DNA from: Lachnospiraceae bacterium
Lineage (GTDB): Bacteria; Bacillota; Clostridia; Lachnospirales; Lachnospiraceae
Direction: 5' to 3'
Assembly (NCBI GenBank): GCA_017463035.1
Contig: JAFTPY010000284.1
Location: 1-6,268 of the forward strand
DNA length: 6,268 nucleotides
The notes under the pieces are model-generated. The model was not told where the DNA came from and did no database searches. It saw only the letters and a program-made list of their open reading frames with translations. A program made the translations under genes and the position numbers. Position 1 is the first letter of the stretch. Every line of letters starts with the position of its first letter. Positions 1 to 6,010 of the stretch are shown one piece after another.

Positions 1-318
1 CACGGTAATGACAATACTACGATTTCCTTCCACCGTCTCGATTCTTACATGGGCAGCAGATAAAATATTAACGCTTACCTTATCGGTATGATTCACAATT
101 CGCCAAAATTCCTCCACCATTCCCTCCGGGTCCGGAAGATTTACCGGATGCAGCGATTTATCCTTATACTCCTCCACCCCAAGTAAAATAACGCCTCCCA
201 GAGTATTGGCAAACGCCGAATAGGTCTCCCAAATACTTTTCGGCAGACCTCCCATGGCCTTTTTGTCTTCGAATCGGGTATTCTCTTTATATTTTTTTAT
301 TTGTAATACATCAATCAT
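1..318 (-). CDS. AlbA_2-domain (Schlafen-AlbA type) putative nucleic-acid-binding protein, N-terminal part
   Basis: The 106 codons from ATG at 318 to the window edge are open, so this is the N-terminal part of a longer protein. The translation starts MIDVLQIKKYKENTRFEDKK. It then shows the hallmark of the AlbA_2 domain: FEDKKAMGGLPKSIWETYSA (residues 16-35) followed by FANTLGGVILLGVEE (36-50). This family is usually annotated as an RNA/DNA-binding or RecG-like ATP-binding protein. Many members carry a C-terminal ATPase-like or winged-helix part, which would lie beyond position 1 and cannot be seen here. The start is fixed by GGAGGA at 326-331, seven bases upstream. A possible own promoter lies at 342-370. 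The gene follows the chemotaxis receptor gene on the same strand, but the hairpin between them argues for separate transcripts. Its role is unknown; members have been linked to transcriptional regulation and to defence, and neither can be claimed from this fragment. Confidence 0.85.
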   Translation of the reverse strand, partial: MIDVLQIKKYKENTRFEDKKAMGGLPKSIWETYSAFANTLGGVILLGVEEYKDKSLHPVNLPDPEGMVEEFWRIVNHTDKVSVNILSAAHVRIETVEGNRSIVITV

Positions 319-341
319 ATCCCGATCCTCCAACACTTCCT

Positions 342-370
342 ATCATAACACAAAATCGGCAAAATGCCTA
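342..370 (-). promoter_or_regulatory. Possible promoter for the AlbA_2 gene
   Basis: On the minus strand, TAGGCA (365-370) and TATGAT (342-347) are separated by 17 bp. The -10 box is preceded by TGT, giving an extended -10 of form TGnTATGAT. The -35 matches the sigma-A consensus at four of six positions. The predicted start of transcription is near 335, just above the ribosome binding site, so the leader would be very short. One arm of the 355-402 inverted repeat lies over the spacer. This is inference from motif matching only. Confidence 0.45.
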
Positions 371-402
371 CACTGATCAAAGCATAGAATCATTTTGCCG
401 AT
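355..402 (-). terminator. 12-bp inverted repeat downstream of the chemotaxis receptor gene; probable weak terminator or operator
   Basis: ATCGGCAAAATG (355-366) and its exact reverse complement CATTTTGCCGAT (391-402) flank a 24-base spacer. The repeat begins 21 bp past the receptor stop codon. Read on the minus strand, the hairpin is followed by only a short U run (GATTTTG), and its loop is long, so it is not a textbook intrinsic terminator. It also overlaps the possible AlbA_2 promoter, so it could be an operator. The repeat is seen directly; its function is inferred. Confidence 0.5.
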
Positions 403-423
403 ATCAACATCTCCTAATCCTTA

Positions 424-1914
424 CTAAGCCTGCAGCTTCTCCGCATTCTCCATAAGCTTATCCATAATCTCTGCCACATTCGCAATGCTCTGCAGATTTG
501 TGTTACAGCTCTCTAACGTATCGTTAGCCTCTTCCATCACTTTCTGCGTCACGGCTTCTACATTTACAATTCCTTCCGAAACCTGTGCATTCGCCGCAGT
601 TACCACATCTACCGTTTCCTTTAACAGAGACACCTGCTCAATAATATTCTGGGTACTGTTATGAATCTGCTCAAAATTCTCCGCAGTATCATCTACATAG
701 CGATTCTGCATACGACTGCTTTCCAGCAACCGCTCCATGGACTCCGTAACTGCGCCGATAGACTCTACAATGCTTACAATCAATGCGTTAATCTCTCCTG
801 TTGCATCGTTCGTCTGAGAAGATAGACTGGAAATCTCCGATGCCACCACGGAAAAGCCCTTTCCCGCTTCTCCTGCTCTTGCTGCTTCAATACTGGCATT
901 GAGTGCAAGTAATCCGGTCTGCTTTGCCACATTACTGATCAGTCCCATAATAGTCTGCATCTTATCTGCGTTTACCTTTAACTCTTCCATCTTTTCCGCC
1001 ACCAATGCACCGGATTCTCCGGATACCTGTACCTGCCGCAAGAGTTCCTTCATCACATCATTTCCCTTATTCAAGCTCTCTTCCGCACTCTGTACTTCCG
1101 AAACAATAGAATTCACCATTGCATCCACCTGCTCTACATTGGTTCCGATGGTCTCTGTATTCTGCTTTTGTACCAAAATAGCCGATACACCGTCTTTTGC
1201 ACCGCCGGACAATTCCTCCATAGAACGCTGCGTCTCCCCGATTGCCTTTTTCAATCCTTCCGTTTCTTCTACGGACGCCTTAATATTCTCCGTCATTGCA
1301 GCCGCCACTTCCAAGGTATTGTGCAGAATTCCCTCGGATTGCTGTTGTTGCAGTTCCGCACGTTCAATATTCGCCTGATTAATTCCACGTATCTTGTTTA
1401 ATGCCAAAATAGTGAAAAATCCGGTCAGCAGCAAACATGCCAGAATAATTTCGGTCTGCGTTATTTCCGTTCCTACCAAGGTTCCTGCGGTTACCTTTTT
1501 CGCTATTACCGCAAGATTTACAAGAATCGCAAAACCGCCCATGCCCAATAACAGCTTCGTATCCGTATACACCATCAAAATCACATACGCAACAATTACA
1601 TAACAAAATGCCAGATTCGTGGTCGTCGTTAACATAATGTAGGCATATAAAAGTGCAAATCCCACAGCAAATATATAGCGTACCGCCAGCGAATCCTTTT
1701 TGCGTAAAAATACACCTACCGAAATCACGGACGGCAACACACAAAGGGCAAGAACAATCAAATAACTCCCCAAACTTCTTGCATCTTTCACTACCTCTAT
1801 GGCATACGCCAGTGCCAGTACAAGATTCATTACGACCATACCTGTAATCGCCGTCTTATTCGTACTGGTCATCGCTATACTTTTTACCGATAAATCTTCT
1901 TTTTCTCTCTTCAT
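424..1914 (-). CDS. Methyl-accepting chemotaxis protein, six-helix membrane type
   Basis: This is a 496-residue chemoreceptor. It would sense a signal and control the CheA kinase, and through it flagellar rotation. Six hydrophobic segments fall at about residues 22-42, 49-70, 76-95, 97-116, 119-138 and 154-172. Only short loops lie between them, so there is no classical extracellular ligand domain. The rest is a long coiled-coil signalling rod. Its hairpin tip, about 325-365, contains the conserved GLLALNASIEAARAGEAGKG (334-353) followed by FSVVASE. No clear HAMP domain is visible between the last helix and the rod, and there is no C-terminal CheR-tethering pentapeptide (the protein ends EKLQA, then TAG TAA). 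An upstream in-frame ATG at 1956 exists, but the start at 1914 is chosen because GGGAGGA at 1921-1927 lies six bases before it. A sigma-A-type promoter at 1986-2014 drives the gene. No che or flagellar genes are in the window, so this is an orphan receptor, which is common. The ligand cannot be predicted. Confidence 0.93.
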   Translation of the reverse strand: MKREKEDLSVKSIAMTSTNKTAITGMVVMNLVLALAYAIEVVKDARSLGSYLIVLALCVLPSVISVGVFLRKKDSLAVRYIFAVGFALLYAYIMLTTTTNLAFCYVIVAYVILMVYTDTKLLLGMGGFAILVNLAVIAKKVTAGTLVGTEITQTEIILACLLLTGFFTILALNKIRGINQANIERAELQQQQSEGILHNTLEVAAAMTENIKASVEETEGLKKAIGETQRSMEELSGGAKDGVSAILVQKQNTETIGTNVEQVDAMVNSIVSEVQSAEESLNKGNDVMKELLRQVQVSGESGALVAEKMEELKVNADKMQTIMGLISNVAKQTGLLALNASIEAARAGEAGKGFSVVASEISSLSSQTNDATGEINALIVSIVESIGAVTESMERLLESSRMQNRYVDDTAENFEQIHNSTQNIIEQVSLLKETVDVVTAANAQVSEGIVNVEAVTQKVMEEANDTLESCNTNLQSIANVAEIMDKLMENAEKLQA

Positions 1915-1985
1915 AGGCAGTCCTCCCTTTCGTTCTTGCTGTACTTCGTTCCACACTTGTCAGAATTTATATGACTTATATATCA

Positions 1986-2014
1986 ATTGTACATTATTTT
2001 ACAAATGTCGTCAA
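1986..2014 (-). promoter_or_regulatory. Sigma-A-type promoter of the chemotaxis receptor gene
   Basis: On the minus strand, TTGACG (2009-2014) and TACAAT (1986-1991) are separated by exactly 17 bp. Each box matches the consensus at five of six positions. Transcription should start near 1979, giving a leader of about 65 bases before the ATG at 1914. No sigma-28 (flagellar) motif was noticed here, although many motility genes use one. Confidence 0.75.
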
Positions 2015-2064
2015 ATCATTTTGTAGTAAAATAACACGCAATCCTGTAATAATACTCACCACAC

Positions 2065-2093
2065 TTGCGGTTTTTTCCTATTCTTGCTATAAT
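2065..2093 (+). promoter_or_regulatory. Promoter of the phosphodiesterase-DUF2500 operon, with extended -10
   Basis: TTGCGG (2065-2070) and a perfect TATAAT (2088-2093) are 17 bp apart, and TGC directly before the -10 box gives a perfect extended -10. Transcription would start near 2100, leaving a leader of about 25 bases. It runs divergently from the receptor promoter, with the two -35 boxes 50 bp apart. Confidence 0.75.
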
Positions 2094-2125
2094 AAACTTC
2101 AAACCAAAACCAAGGGACTGATTTT

Positions 2126-2845
2126 ATGCGAGATACCATCAAAATCAAACAGCACGGCACCACAAAAATAGTTGCTCACCGGGGTGTCAGCGGTCTGGAA
2201 ACGGAAAATACCGCCGCTGCCTATATTGCCGCCGGAAATCGTTCTTACTGGGGCATCGAAACCGATCTCTACCGAACCGCAGACGGTCATTTTATTTGCA
2301 GTCATGACAAATCTTCCGGGAGAATTTGCGACGTGAATCTCGTAATGGAAGACTCCACATTAGAGGAACTCCGGGCATTGCACCTTAGGGATATCGACGG
2401 CAAATCGGACCGAGCCGATTTGATGCTTTGCATTCCGAGCGAATACCGGAAGATTTGCGAGTCCTACGGAAAGGTCTGCATCGCGGAATTAAAGAGTACC
2501 TTTACTCCGGAAGAGATTGCAGAGATTATGGACATTTTTGACGGATATCTGGATAAGACTTGTTTTATTTCTTTCAAGTATCAGAATTTGGAACTTATCA
2601 AGAAGCTGCGTCCCGAGCAACCCTGTCAGTTTTTGACCGACGATTGGGACAAAGACCTTCCGCAAAAACTGGCTGCGGCCGGCATGGGACTTGATATTTC
2701 TTACACCGAGCTGTCCGAACGCAAAGTCCGCCTTTGCCATGAAGCCGGTGTGGAGGTCAACTGCTGGACCGTGGATTCTTTAAAGGAGGCGGAAAAGCTG
2801 ATTCGTTGGGGCGTAGACCAGATTACAACAAATATATTAGAGTAG
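2126..2845 (+). CDS. Glycerophosphodiester phosphodiesterase (GDPD family, UgpQ-like)
   Basis: This 239-residue cytoplasmic enzyme has no signal peptide or membrane segment. The family hydrolyses glycerophosphodiesters, such as deacylated phospholipid head groups, to sn-glycerol 3-phosphate and an alcohol, using a metal-dependent TIM-barrel site. The key residues are visible. VAHRGVSG (16-23) holds catalytic His18 and Arg19. ENT (27-29) follows. GIETDLYRTADG (43-54) carries metal ligands Glu45 and Asp47, and SHD (59-61) holds the second catalytic His60. AELK (120-123) supplies a further acidic ligand. VNCWTVD (211-217) and GVDQITTNIL (229-238) are the usual C-terminal barrel strands. The length is normal for the bacterial single-domain form. 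The start is supported by AAGGGA at 2112-2117 and the promoter at 2065-2093. The DUF2500 gene follows 12 bp downstream on the same strand, and its ribosome binding site overlaps this stop codon, so the two are co-transcribed. The exact substrate head group is not predictable. Confidence 0.93.
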   Translation: MRDTIKIKQHGTTKIVAHRGVSGLETENTAAAYIAAGNRSYWGIETDLYRTADGHFICSHDKSSGRICDVNLVMEDSTLEELRALHLRDIDGKSDRADLMLCIPSEYRKICESYGKVCIAELKSTFTPEEIAEIMDIFDGYLDKTCFISFKYQNLELIKKLRPEQPCQFLTDDWDKDLPQKLAAAGMGLDISYTELSERKVRLCHEAGVEVNCWTVDSLKEAEKLIRWGVDQITTNILE

Positions 2846-2857
2846 GGGGATTTTACT

Positions 2858-3274
2858 ATGATGAATGATTCTTTCTTTGATAACTCCTTCGGGCGGAGCT
2901 TTGATTTCGGGTTTACCGTAGTTCCGATTTTGGGCACCATTATTTTTATTATAGTCATTGCCTTTTTTATCGTTGTTTTTGCAAAGGGAATCAGCCAGTG
3001 GAACAAAAACAACCATTCTCCGCGCCTTACCGTGGATGCTACCATAGTTGCCAAACGCACCAACGTCAGCCATAGCAGCGGACCCCACAATCACACCACC
3101 GGCATGCACACAACCGGTCATACCAGCACCAGCTATTATGTCACCTTTCAGGTAGAGAGCGGTGACCGCATGGAGTTTCACGTAAGCGGGGAGGAATACG
3201 GCCTTCTGGTGGAAGGCGACTACGGAGATTTATCCTTTCAGGGCACCAGATATCTGGGATTCACCAGGAAATAA
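2858..3274 (+). CDS. DUF2500 family small membrane protein
   Basis: This 138-residue protein has one strong membrane helix at about 20-42 (phenylalanine- and isoleucine-rich). A positively charged stretch follows (KGISQWNKNNHSPRL), then a beta-rich soluble domain. TVDATIVAKRTNVS (58-71) and the C-terminal YYVTFQVESGDRMEFHVSGE (93-112), then GLLVEGDYGDLSFQGTRYLG, fit my memory of the DUF2500 family, whose biochemical role is unknown. Between the two conserved blocks is a variable segment rich in His, Ser, Thr and Gly, with His72, 77, 79, 84 and 88. Metal binding is possible but unproven. The start at 2858 is preferred over the ATG three bases on because AGGGGGA (2844-2850) then lies seven bases upstream. 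That site overlaps the stop codon of the phosphodiesterase gene, which suggests translational coupling. The gene is the last of its operon, followed 20 bp later by a strong terminator. Confidence 0.85.
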   Translation: MMNDSFFDNSFGRSFDFGFTVVPILGTIIFIIVIAFFIVVFAKGISQWNKNNHSPRLTVDATIVAKRTNVSHSSGPHNHTTGMHTTGHTSTSYYVTFQVESGDRMEFHVSGEEYGLLVEGDYGDLSFQGTRYLGFTRK

Positions 3275-3294
3275 GAAAGCTACCTACAGAAAAC

Positions 3295-3333
3295 AAGGGT
3301 GCTGCACAAACTCGTGCAGCACCCTTTTCTTGT
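3295..3333. terminator. Bidirectional rho-independent terminator between convergent operons
   Basis: AAGGGTGCTGCAC (3295-3307) pairs perfectly with GTGCAGCACCCTT (3314-3326) around a six-base loop. On the plus strand the tail TTTTCTTGT ends the phosphodiesterase-DUF2500 transcript. On the minus strand the tail TTGTTTTC serves the ABC operon, whose last stop codon is at 3342. A 13-bp GC-rich stem with U-rich tails on both sides is a strong case for two-way use. Confidence 0.92.
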
Positions 3334-3341
3334 CTCTTCTG

Positions 3342-4133
3342 TTACGTTGCCAAATCTCGTTTCGTATATCTTTCGTAGGCTATACAAAATCCGCCCGCCA
3401 ATACCGCCACTCCAAATACGACCGCTCCTGCTTTCACCTTTCCCGTACTCAGTATATCTGCGGCATTGGAATAGGAAAACGGACTGAGCCACTGCCCCTT
3501 TTCCAAATCCGGCACCACCCTTGCAAGCAGGTCATAGGCATACAACAGTAAAACAATTCCAAGCCCGATACCGAATTTATTCCTTTTTTGAAATGCCGAG
3601 ATTCCGTAACACACCGCTGCCACCTCAAGATGCAATACCACCTGCATCCCCTGAAACAGAAAAAACTCCTTCATCGGCATTTCTTCTCCCAGTATAACTA
3701 TTCCGAAAAGATAGAGTCCGACACAAACAAGATTGAACAGCAACACAAGCGTTACCACGGCTCCTCCCTTTGCCAGAACTATCTTCCCTCGCGCAAGGGG
3801 CAACGAGAATAAAAACTCTCCCGTATGACCATCCTCTTCCTTCGAGAGCATCATCGTACTTAACACCGCTGCAAACATCGCACCTCCCAGGGCATGCACC
3901 GTTCCCACCTCGGATGCGAAAAAACCGGGAAGCGTCGCAATACTAAGCTGCGTCATTCCAAAGGCTTCCGAAAAGGCTCCCATGGAAGCAAAGCTGTCCG
4001 CCAAGCCTCCCATGCTTTCCTTCACACCGGAGAACAGAAGAATACAGGCAAATCCCATGCCGCCCACGCAAATACTCCAGACGAGCAAGCTTTTCCAAGC
4101 ACTTTTCAGCTCATGCTTATACACCGTTCCCAT
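3342..4133 (-). CDS. ABC-2 type transporter permease
   Basis: This 263-residue integral membrane subunit would form the translocation path of an ABC exporter with the ATPase encoded just upstream. About six hydrophobic segments are seen at residues 15-36, 77-97, 118-148, 156-178, 185-205 and 234-252. A large loop separates the first two, and SKEEDGHTGEFLFSLPLARG (97-116) before the third helix matches the conserved cytoplasmic element of ABC-2 permeases (typically EE...GT.E.LLSLP.SR). The start at 4133 is chosen over an upstream ATG at 4193 because GGGGAGG (4140-4146) lies six bases before it and only one base separates it from the ATPase stop codon. The longer form would add 20 unlikely residues inside the ATPase gene. 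It is the last gene of the operon. The substrate is unknown; the pairing with a regulator and sensor-like membrane protein fits export of a peptide, antimicrobial or signal, but that is inference. Confidence 0.88.
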   Translation of the reverse strand: MGTVYKHELKSAWKSLLVWSICVGGMGFACILLFSGVKESMGGLADSFASMGAFSEAFGMTQLSIATLPGFFASEVGTVHALGGAMFAAVLSTMMLSKEEDGHTGEFLFSLPLARGKIVLAKGGAVVTLVLLFNLVCVGLYLFGIVILGEEMPMKEFFLFQGMQVVLHLEVAAVCYGISAFQKRNKFGIGLGIVLLLYAYDLLARVVPDLEKGQWLSPFSYSNAADILSTGKVKAGAVVFGVAVLAGGFCIAYERYTKRDLAT

Positions 4134-4134
4134 G

Positions 4135-4968
4135 CTACACCTCCCCTTCCTTGTAAAAATGCATAAATATCTCATCCAAAGACGGTTCTTCAATTAAAAT
4201 ATCTGCAATATCCCGCCCCATCAGTTCCTTATACAGTTCGTTTAGATTTCCCTCATAAAGAAAATCCTCCCGCTTCCCGTCCCGTATTATCCGGATTCTT
4301 TTTGCACTGGTTTTTGTGATATTTGCAACCTCATCCACGCATTGCAATTTCCCTTCCCGCATGATAGCCACACGATTGCAATACTGTTTTACCTCCGACA
4401 GTACATGAGTAGACAGCATACAGGTTGCCCCCGCCTTTACGTACTCCCGAATCAGTGCAAAAAATTCGGTTTGCATGAGCGGGTCCAAGCCGCTGGTAGG
4501 TTCGTCAAAAATGAACAGCCTCGGTTTATGCTGCATGGCACATACAATGCTTACCTTTTTCCGATTTCCCAAAGACAGCTCACCGATTTGTTTTTCCGTA
4601 TCCATCTGCAAACGTTCACAAAGCATTCCGGCCTCCTCACCACAATCCCGCTTTCTTATATCCGCTGCCATCTTGATAATATCTTTTACCTTCTTCTGCG
4701 GATAAAACATTGCCTCCGAAGGCATGTAGCCTACCTCCCGTAAAATAGCCTCCTGCTGTGTTCTGCTGTCTTTTCCAAACATCCAAATACTTCCGCTGTC
4801 ATACTTTATGAGCCCCAGCATGGACCGGATTGTCGTTGACTTTCCTGCTCCGTTCGGTCCCAAAAAACCAAAAATATCTCCCTGCTCCACGCAAAAGGAA
4901 ACTTCCGATACTCCGCGATGCTTCCCGTAATGCTTCGTCAGATTCGAAATCTCAATTACCTTCTCCAT
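4135..4968 (-). CDS. ABC transporter ATP-binding protein (BcrA-like)
   Basis: This 277-residue cytoplasmic ATPase would power the ABC-2 permease encoded next. All nucleotide-binding motifs are present: Walker A GPNGAGKST (37-45), the region after the Q-loop position GYMPSEAMFYP (80-90), the signature LSLGNRKKV (131-139), Walker B plus D-loop LFIFDEPTSGLDP (151-163) with catalytic Glu156, and the switch histidine in STH (186-188). The signature reads LSLGN rather than LSGGQ, and the Q-loop reads PSE; both are typical of this Bacillota export subfamily, not defects. A C-terminal extension of about 70 residues ends EPSLDEIFMHFYKEGEV, usual for ABC-2 partners. The start at 4968 is preferred over an in-frame ATG at 5004 because MEKVIEISNLTKHYG is the standard family N-terminus and AAAGGGG (4974-4980) lies five bases upstream. 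It overlaps the end of the DUF3021 gene by 17 bp, implying coupled translation. Confidence 0.95.
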   Translation of the reverse strand: MEKVIEISNLTKHYGKHRGVSEVSFCVEQGDIFGFLGPNGAGKSTTIRSMLGLIKYDSGSIWMFGKDSRTQQEAILREVGYMPSEAMFYPQKKVKDIIKMAADIRKRDCGEEAGMLCERLQMDTEKQIGELSLGNRKKVSIVCAMQHKPRLFIFDEPTSGLDPLMQTEFFALIREYVKAGATCMLSTHVLSEVKQYCNRVAIMREGKLQCVDEVANITKTSAKRIRIIRDGKREDFLYEGNLNELYKELMGRDIADILIEEPSLDEIFMHFYKEGEV

Positions 4969-5428
4969 CTCTTCCCCTTTCCTGAAACGCCCTAAGCTCT
5001 TCATTTAACAGCTTCTCATCAATTTTCCTTCGTACACGGTACACCCAAACAGCACCCACGTACTCAAACAAAGTGTAACCAAGAAATCCTATTGTCCATC
5101 CCACCTGTCGGTCAAACCACCCGAACAACCAGGAAGCACCGGTATACAAAAGAGAACAAAATACCAAATAGCATACCTCTTTTTTCCCGAACTGCTCTGC
5201 TTCATCAAAATTCGATAATACATATACCTGCAAATACCCCATCCCGTAGGTCATCAGAATTAACTCTGCCATATGTAAGATACTTGCCTCGTACACGCCT
5301 CCGATTACCCGGTACATACAGTAAAAAAACAACATTGCAAAAAAATACAAACACGCCTTAAACTCGATTCCGATTTCATCTCTTAAATATCGCTCAAACC
5401 CGGATATCGTTTTTTTCTCTTTACTCAT
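4952..5428 (-). CDS. DUF3021 family four-helix membrane protein, probable partner of the LytTR regulator
   Basis: This 158-residue membrane protein has four hydrophobic helices at about 23-43, 50-70, 84-105 and 111-131, then a charged cytoplasmic tail, VYRVRRKIDEKLLNEELRAF (129-148). That length, topology and basic-then-acidic tail match my recollection of DUF3021, whose members very often follow a LytTR regulator gene, as here. In streptococcal LytTR regulatory systems (HdrRM, BrsRM) the membrane protein inhibits its regulator; applying that role here is inference. The start at 5428 is chosen over an in-frame ATG at 5470 because GGGGAGG (5437-5443) lies eight bases upstream. The chosen start overlaps the regulator's stop codon in the sequence ATGAGTAA, an 8-bp overlap. 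Its 3' end overlaps the ATPase gene by 17 bp. No ligand-binding domain is visible outside the helices. Confidence 0.85.
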   Translation of the reverse strand: MSKEKKTISGFERYLRDEIGIEFKACLYFFAMLFFYCMYRVIGGVYEASILHMAELILMTYGMGYLQVYVLSNFDEAEQFGKKEVCYLVFCSLLYTGASWLFGWFDRQVGWTIGFLGYTLFEYVGAVWVYRVRRKIDEKLLNEELRAFQERGRDGEGN

Positions 5429-5870
5429 TGCCGCCACCTCCCCGTAACCTTTTCCTGAAATCCGATGCATAGGTTCTTGATATTAAAATTCTTTCTCCGT
5501 TCCCCATTGTAGCTTCAATCCGGTTCGACGGTAAACTTCGCAAACGTTCTACCTTATCAATGTTTATAATCATAGATTTACTGCATCGAAAAAAATTTAC
5601 ACCGTCAAGCAACTGCTCCAAACGATTTAAGGTATACTCCGTTCGCAACACCTCCGCTTCCGTGTATGCAAAGGTTTTTCCGTCCACACTCTCGATATAT
5701 AAAATCTCCGTCGGCTCCAAAAGAACCTGTTCCTGCTCCATAAACCCGCGAATTCTCCGGAGTTCTCCTTGCAGGAAGCTGCAAATCCGTTCCACCTCGG
5801 TTGTCCGCTCCCGATACCGGAGTATCACTTCATCTTCTCCCTCAGCAATCTGTTGTATCGTATACTTCAT
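5421..5870 (-). CDS. LytTR family DNA-binding transcriptional regulator without receiver domain
   Basis: This 149-residue protein has a short N-terminal part (1-44) and a LytTR DNA-binding domain at about 45-143. The domain shows PTEILYIESVDGKTFAYT (53-70), then FFRCSKSMIINIDKVERL (93-110), the usual F.R..KS.IVN...V pattern, then NGERILISRTYASDFRKRL (124-142), the usual G..i.iSR.y...f pattern. There is no phospho-acceptor receiver domain, so it is not a classical response regulator. The N-terminal segment resembles that of stand-alone LytTR proteins paired with DUF3021. The start at 5870 is supported by GGGAGG (5877-5882) six bases upstream; a longer in-frame ATG at 5918 would sit upstream of the predicted transcription start. 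The C-terminal run GGGGNE exists because the codons also encode the ribosome binding site and start of the next gene. It probably regulates its own four-gene operon through repeats at 5906-5972. Confidence 0.92.
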   Translation of the reverse strand: MKYTIQQIAEGEDEVILRYRERTTEVERICSFLQGELRRIRGFMEQEQVLLEPTEILYIESVDGKTFAYTEAEVLRTEYTLNRLEQLLDGVNFFRCSKSMIINIDKVERLRSLPSNRIEATMGNGERILISRTYASDFRKRLRGGGGNE

Positions 5871-5899
5871 TCCGCGCCTCCCTTCATCGTTATACCGAC

Positions 5900-5928
5900 A
5901 TTGTAACAATTTTCGCACAGGGATGCAA
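5900..5928 (-). promoter_or_regulatory. Promoter of the LytTR-DUF3021-ABC operon
   Basis: On the minus strand, TTGCAT (5923-5928) and TACAAT (5900-5905) are exactly 17 bp apart. The -35 matches the consensus at four of six positions and the -10 at five of six. Transcription would start near 5893, leaving about 23 leader bases before the ATG at 5870. The weaker -35 is consistent with dependence on an activator. Confidence 0.7.
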
Positions 5929-5972
5929 CGAAATCCCCCTAAGTGACACTTTTCGCACGGTAAGTCGCACTT
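5906..5972. promoter_or_regulatory. Repeated TCGCAC motifs: candidate LytTR binding sites
   Basis: Two overlapping repeat families are seen on the plus strand. AAGTGACACTT (5941-5951) and AAGTCGCACTT (5962-5972) differ at two positions and lie 21 bp apart, about two helical turns, the spacing typical of LytTR direct repeats (roughly 9 bp plus a 12-bp gap). Separately, a 15-bp element beginning ACA and containing TTTTCGCAC occurs at 5906-5920 and 5946-5960, with 13 of 15 bases identical and a 40-bp period. TCGCAC occurs three times in all (5913, 5953, 5965). The upstream cluster sits at about -48 to -79 from the predicted start, an activator position, while the 5906-5920 copy lies in the promoter spacer. 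Assignment to the adjacent regulator is inference. Confidence 0.55.
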
Positions 5973-6010
5973 CCCCGTAAATTTTTATGGAGGAATACGC
6001 AATTTCCTCA

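Noticed and set aside
899..1378. 159-codon open frame on the plus strand inside the chemoreceptor gene
   Set aside because: It is antisense to a gene with clear chemoreceptor motifs, is rich in Cys and Ser from the reversed coding bias, and has no recognisable domain.
2701..3181. Minus-strand open frames across the phosphodiesterase-DUF2500 junction
   Set aside because: They are shadows of two plus-strand genes with family motifs and good ribosome binding sites.
4560..4580. ABC signature reading LSLGN in place of LSGGQ
   Set aside because: At first it looks like a degraded motif, but this variant is common in BcrA-like export ATPases, and Walker A, Walker B and the switch histidine are intact.
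5560..5946. 128-codon open frame on the plus strand opposite the LytTR regulator
   Set aside because: It is a low-complexity Ser/Arg translation antisense to a well-supported regulator gene and crosses its promoter.
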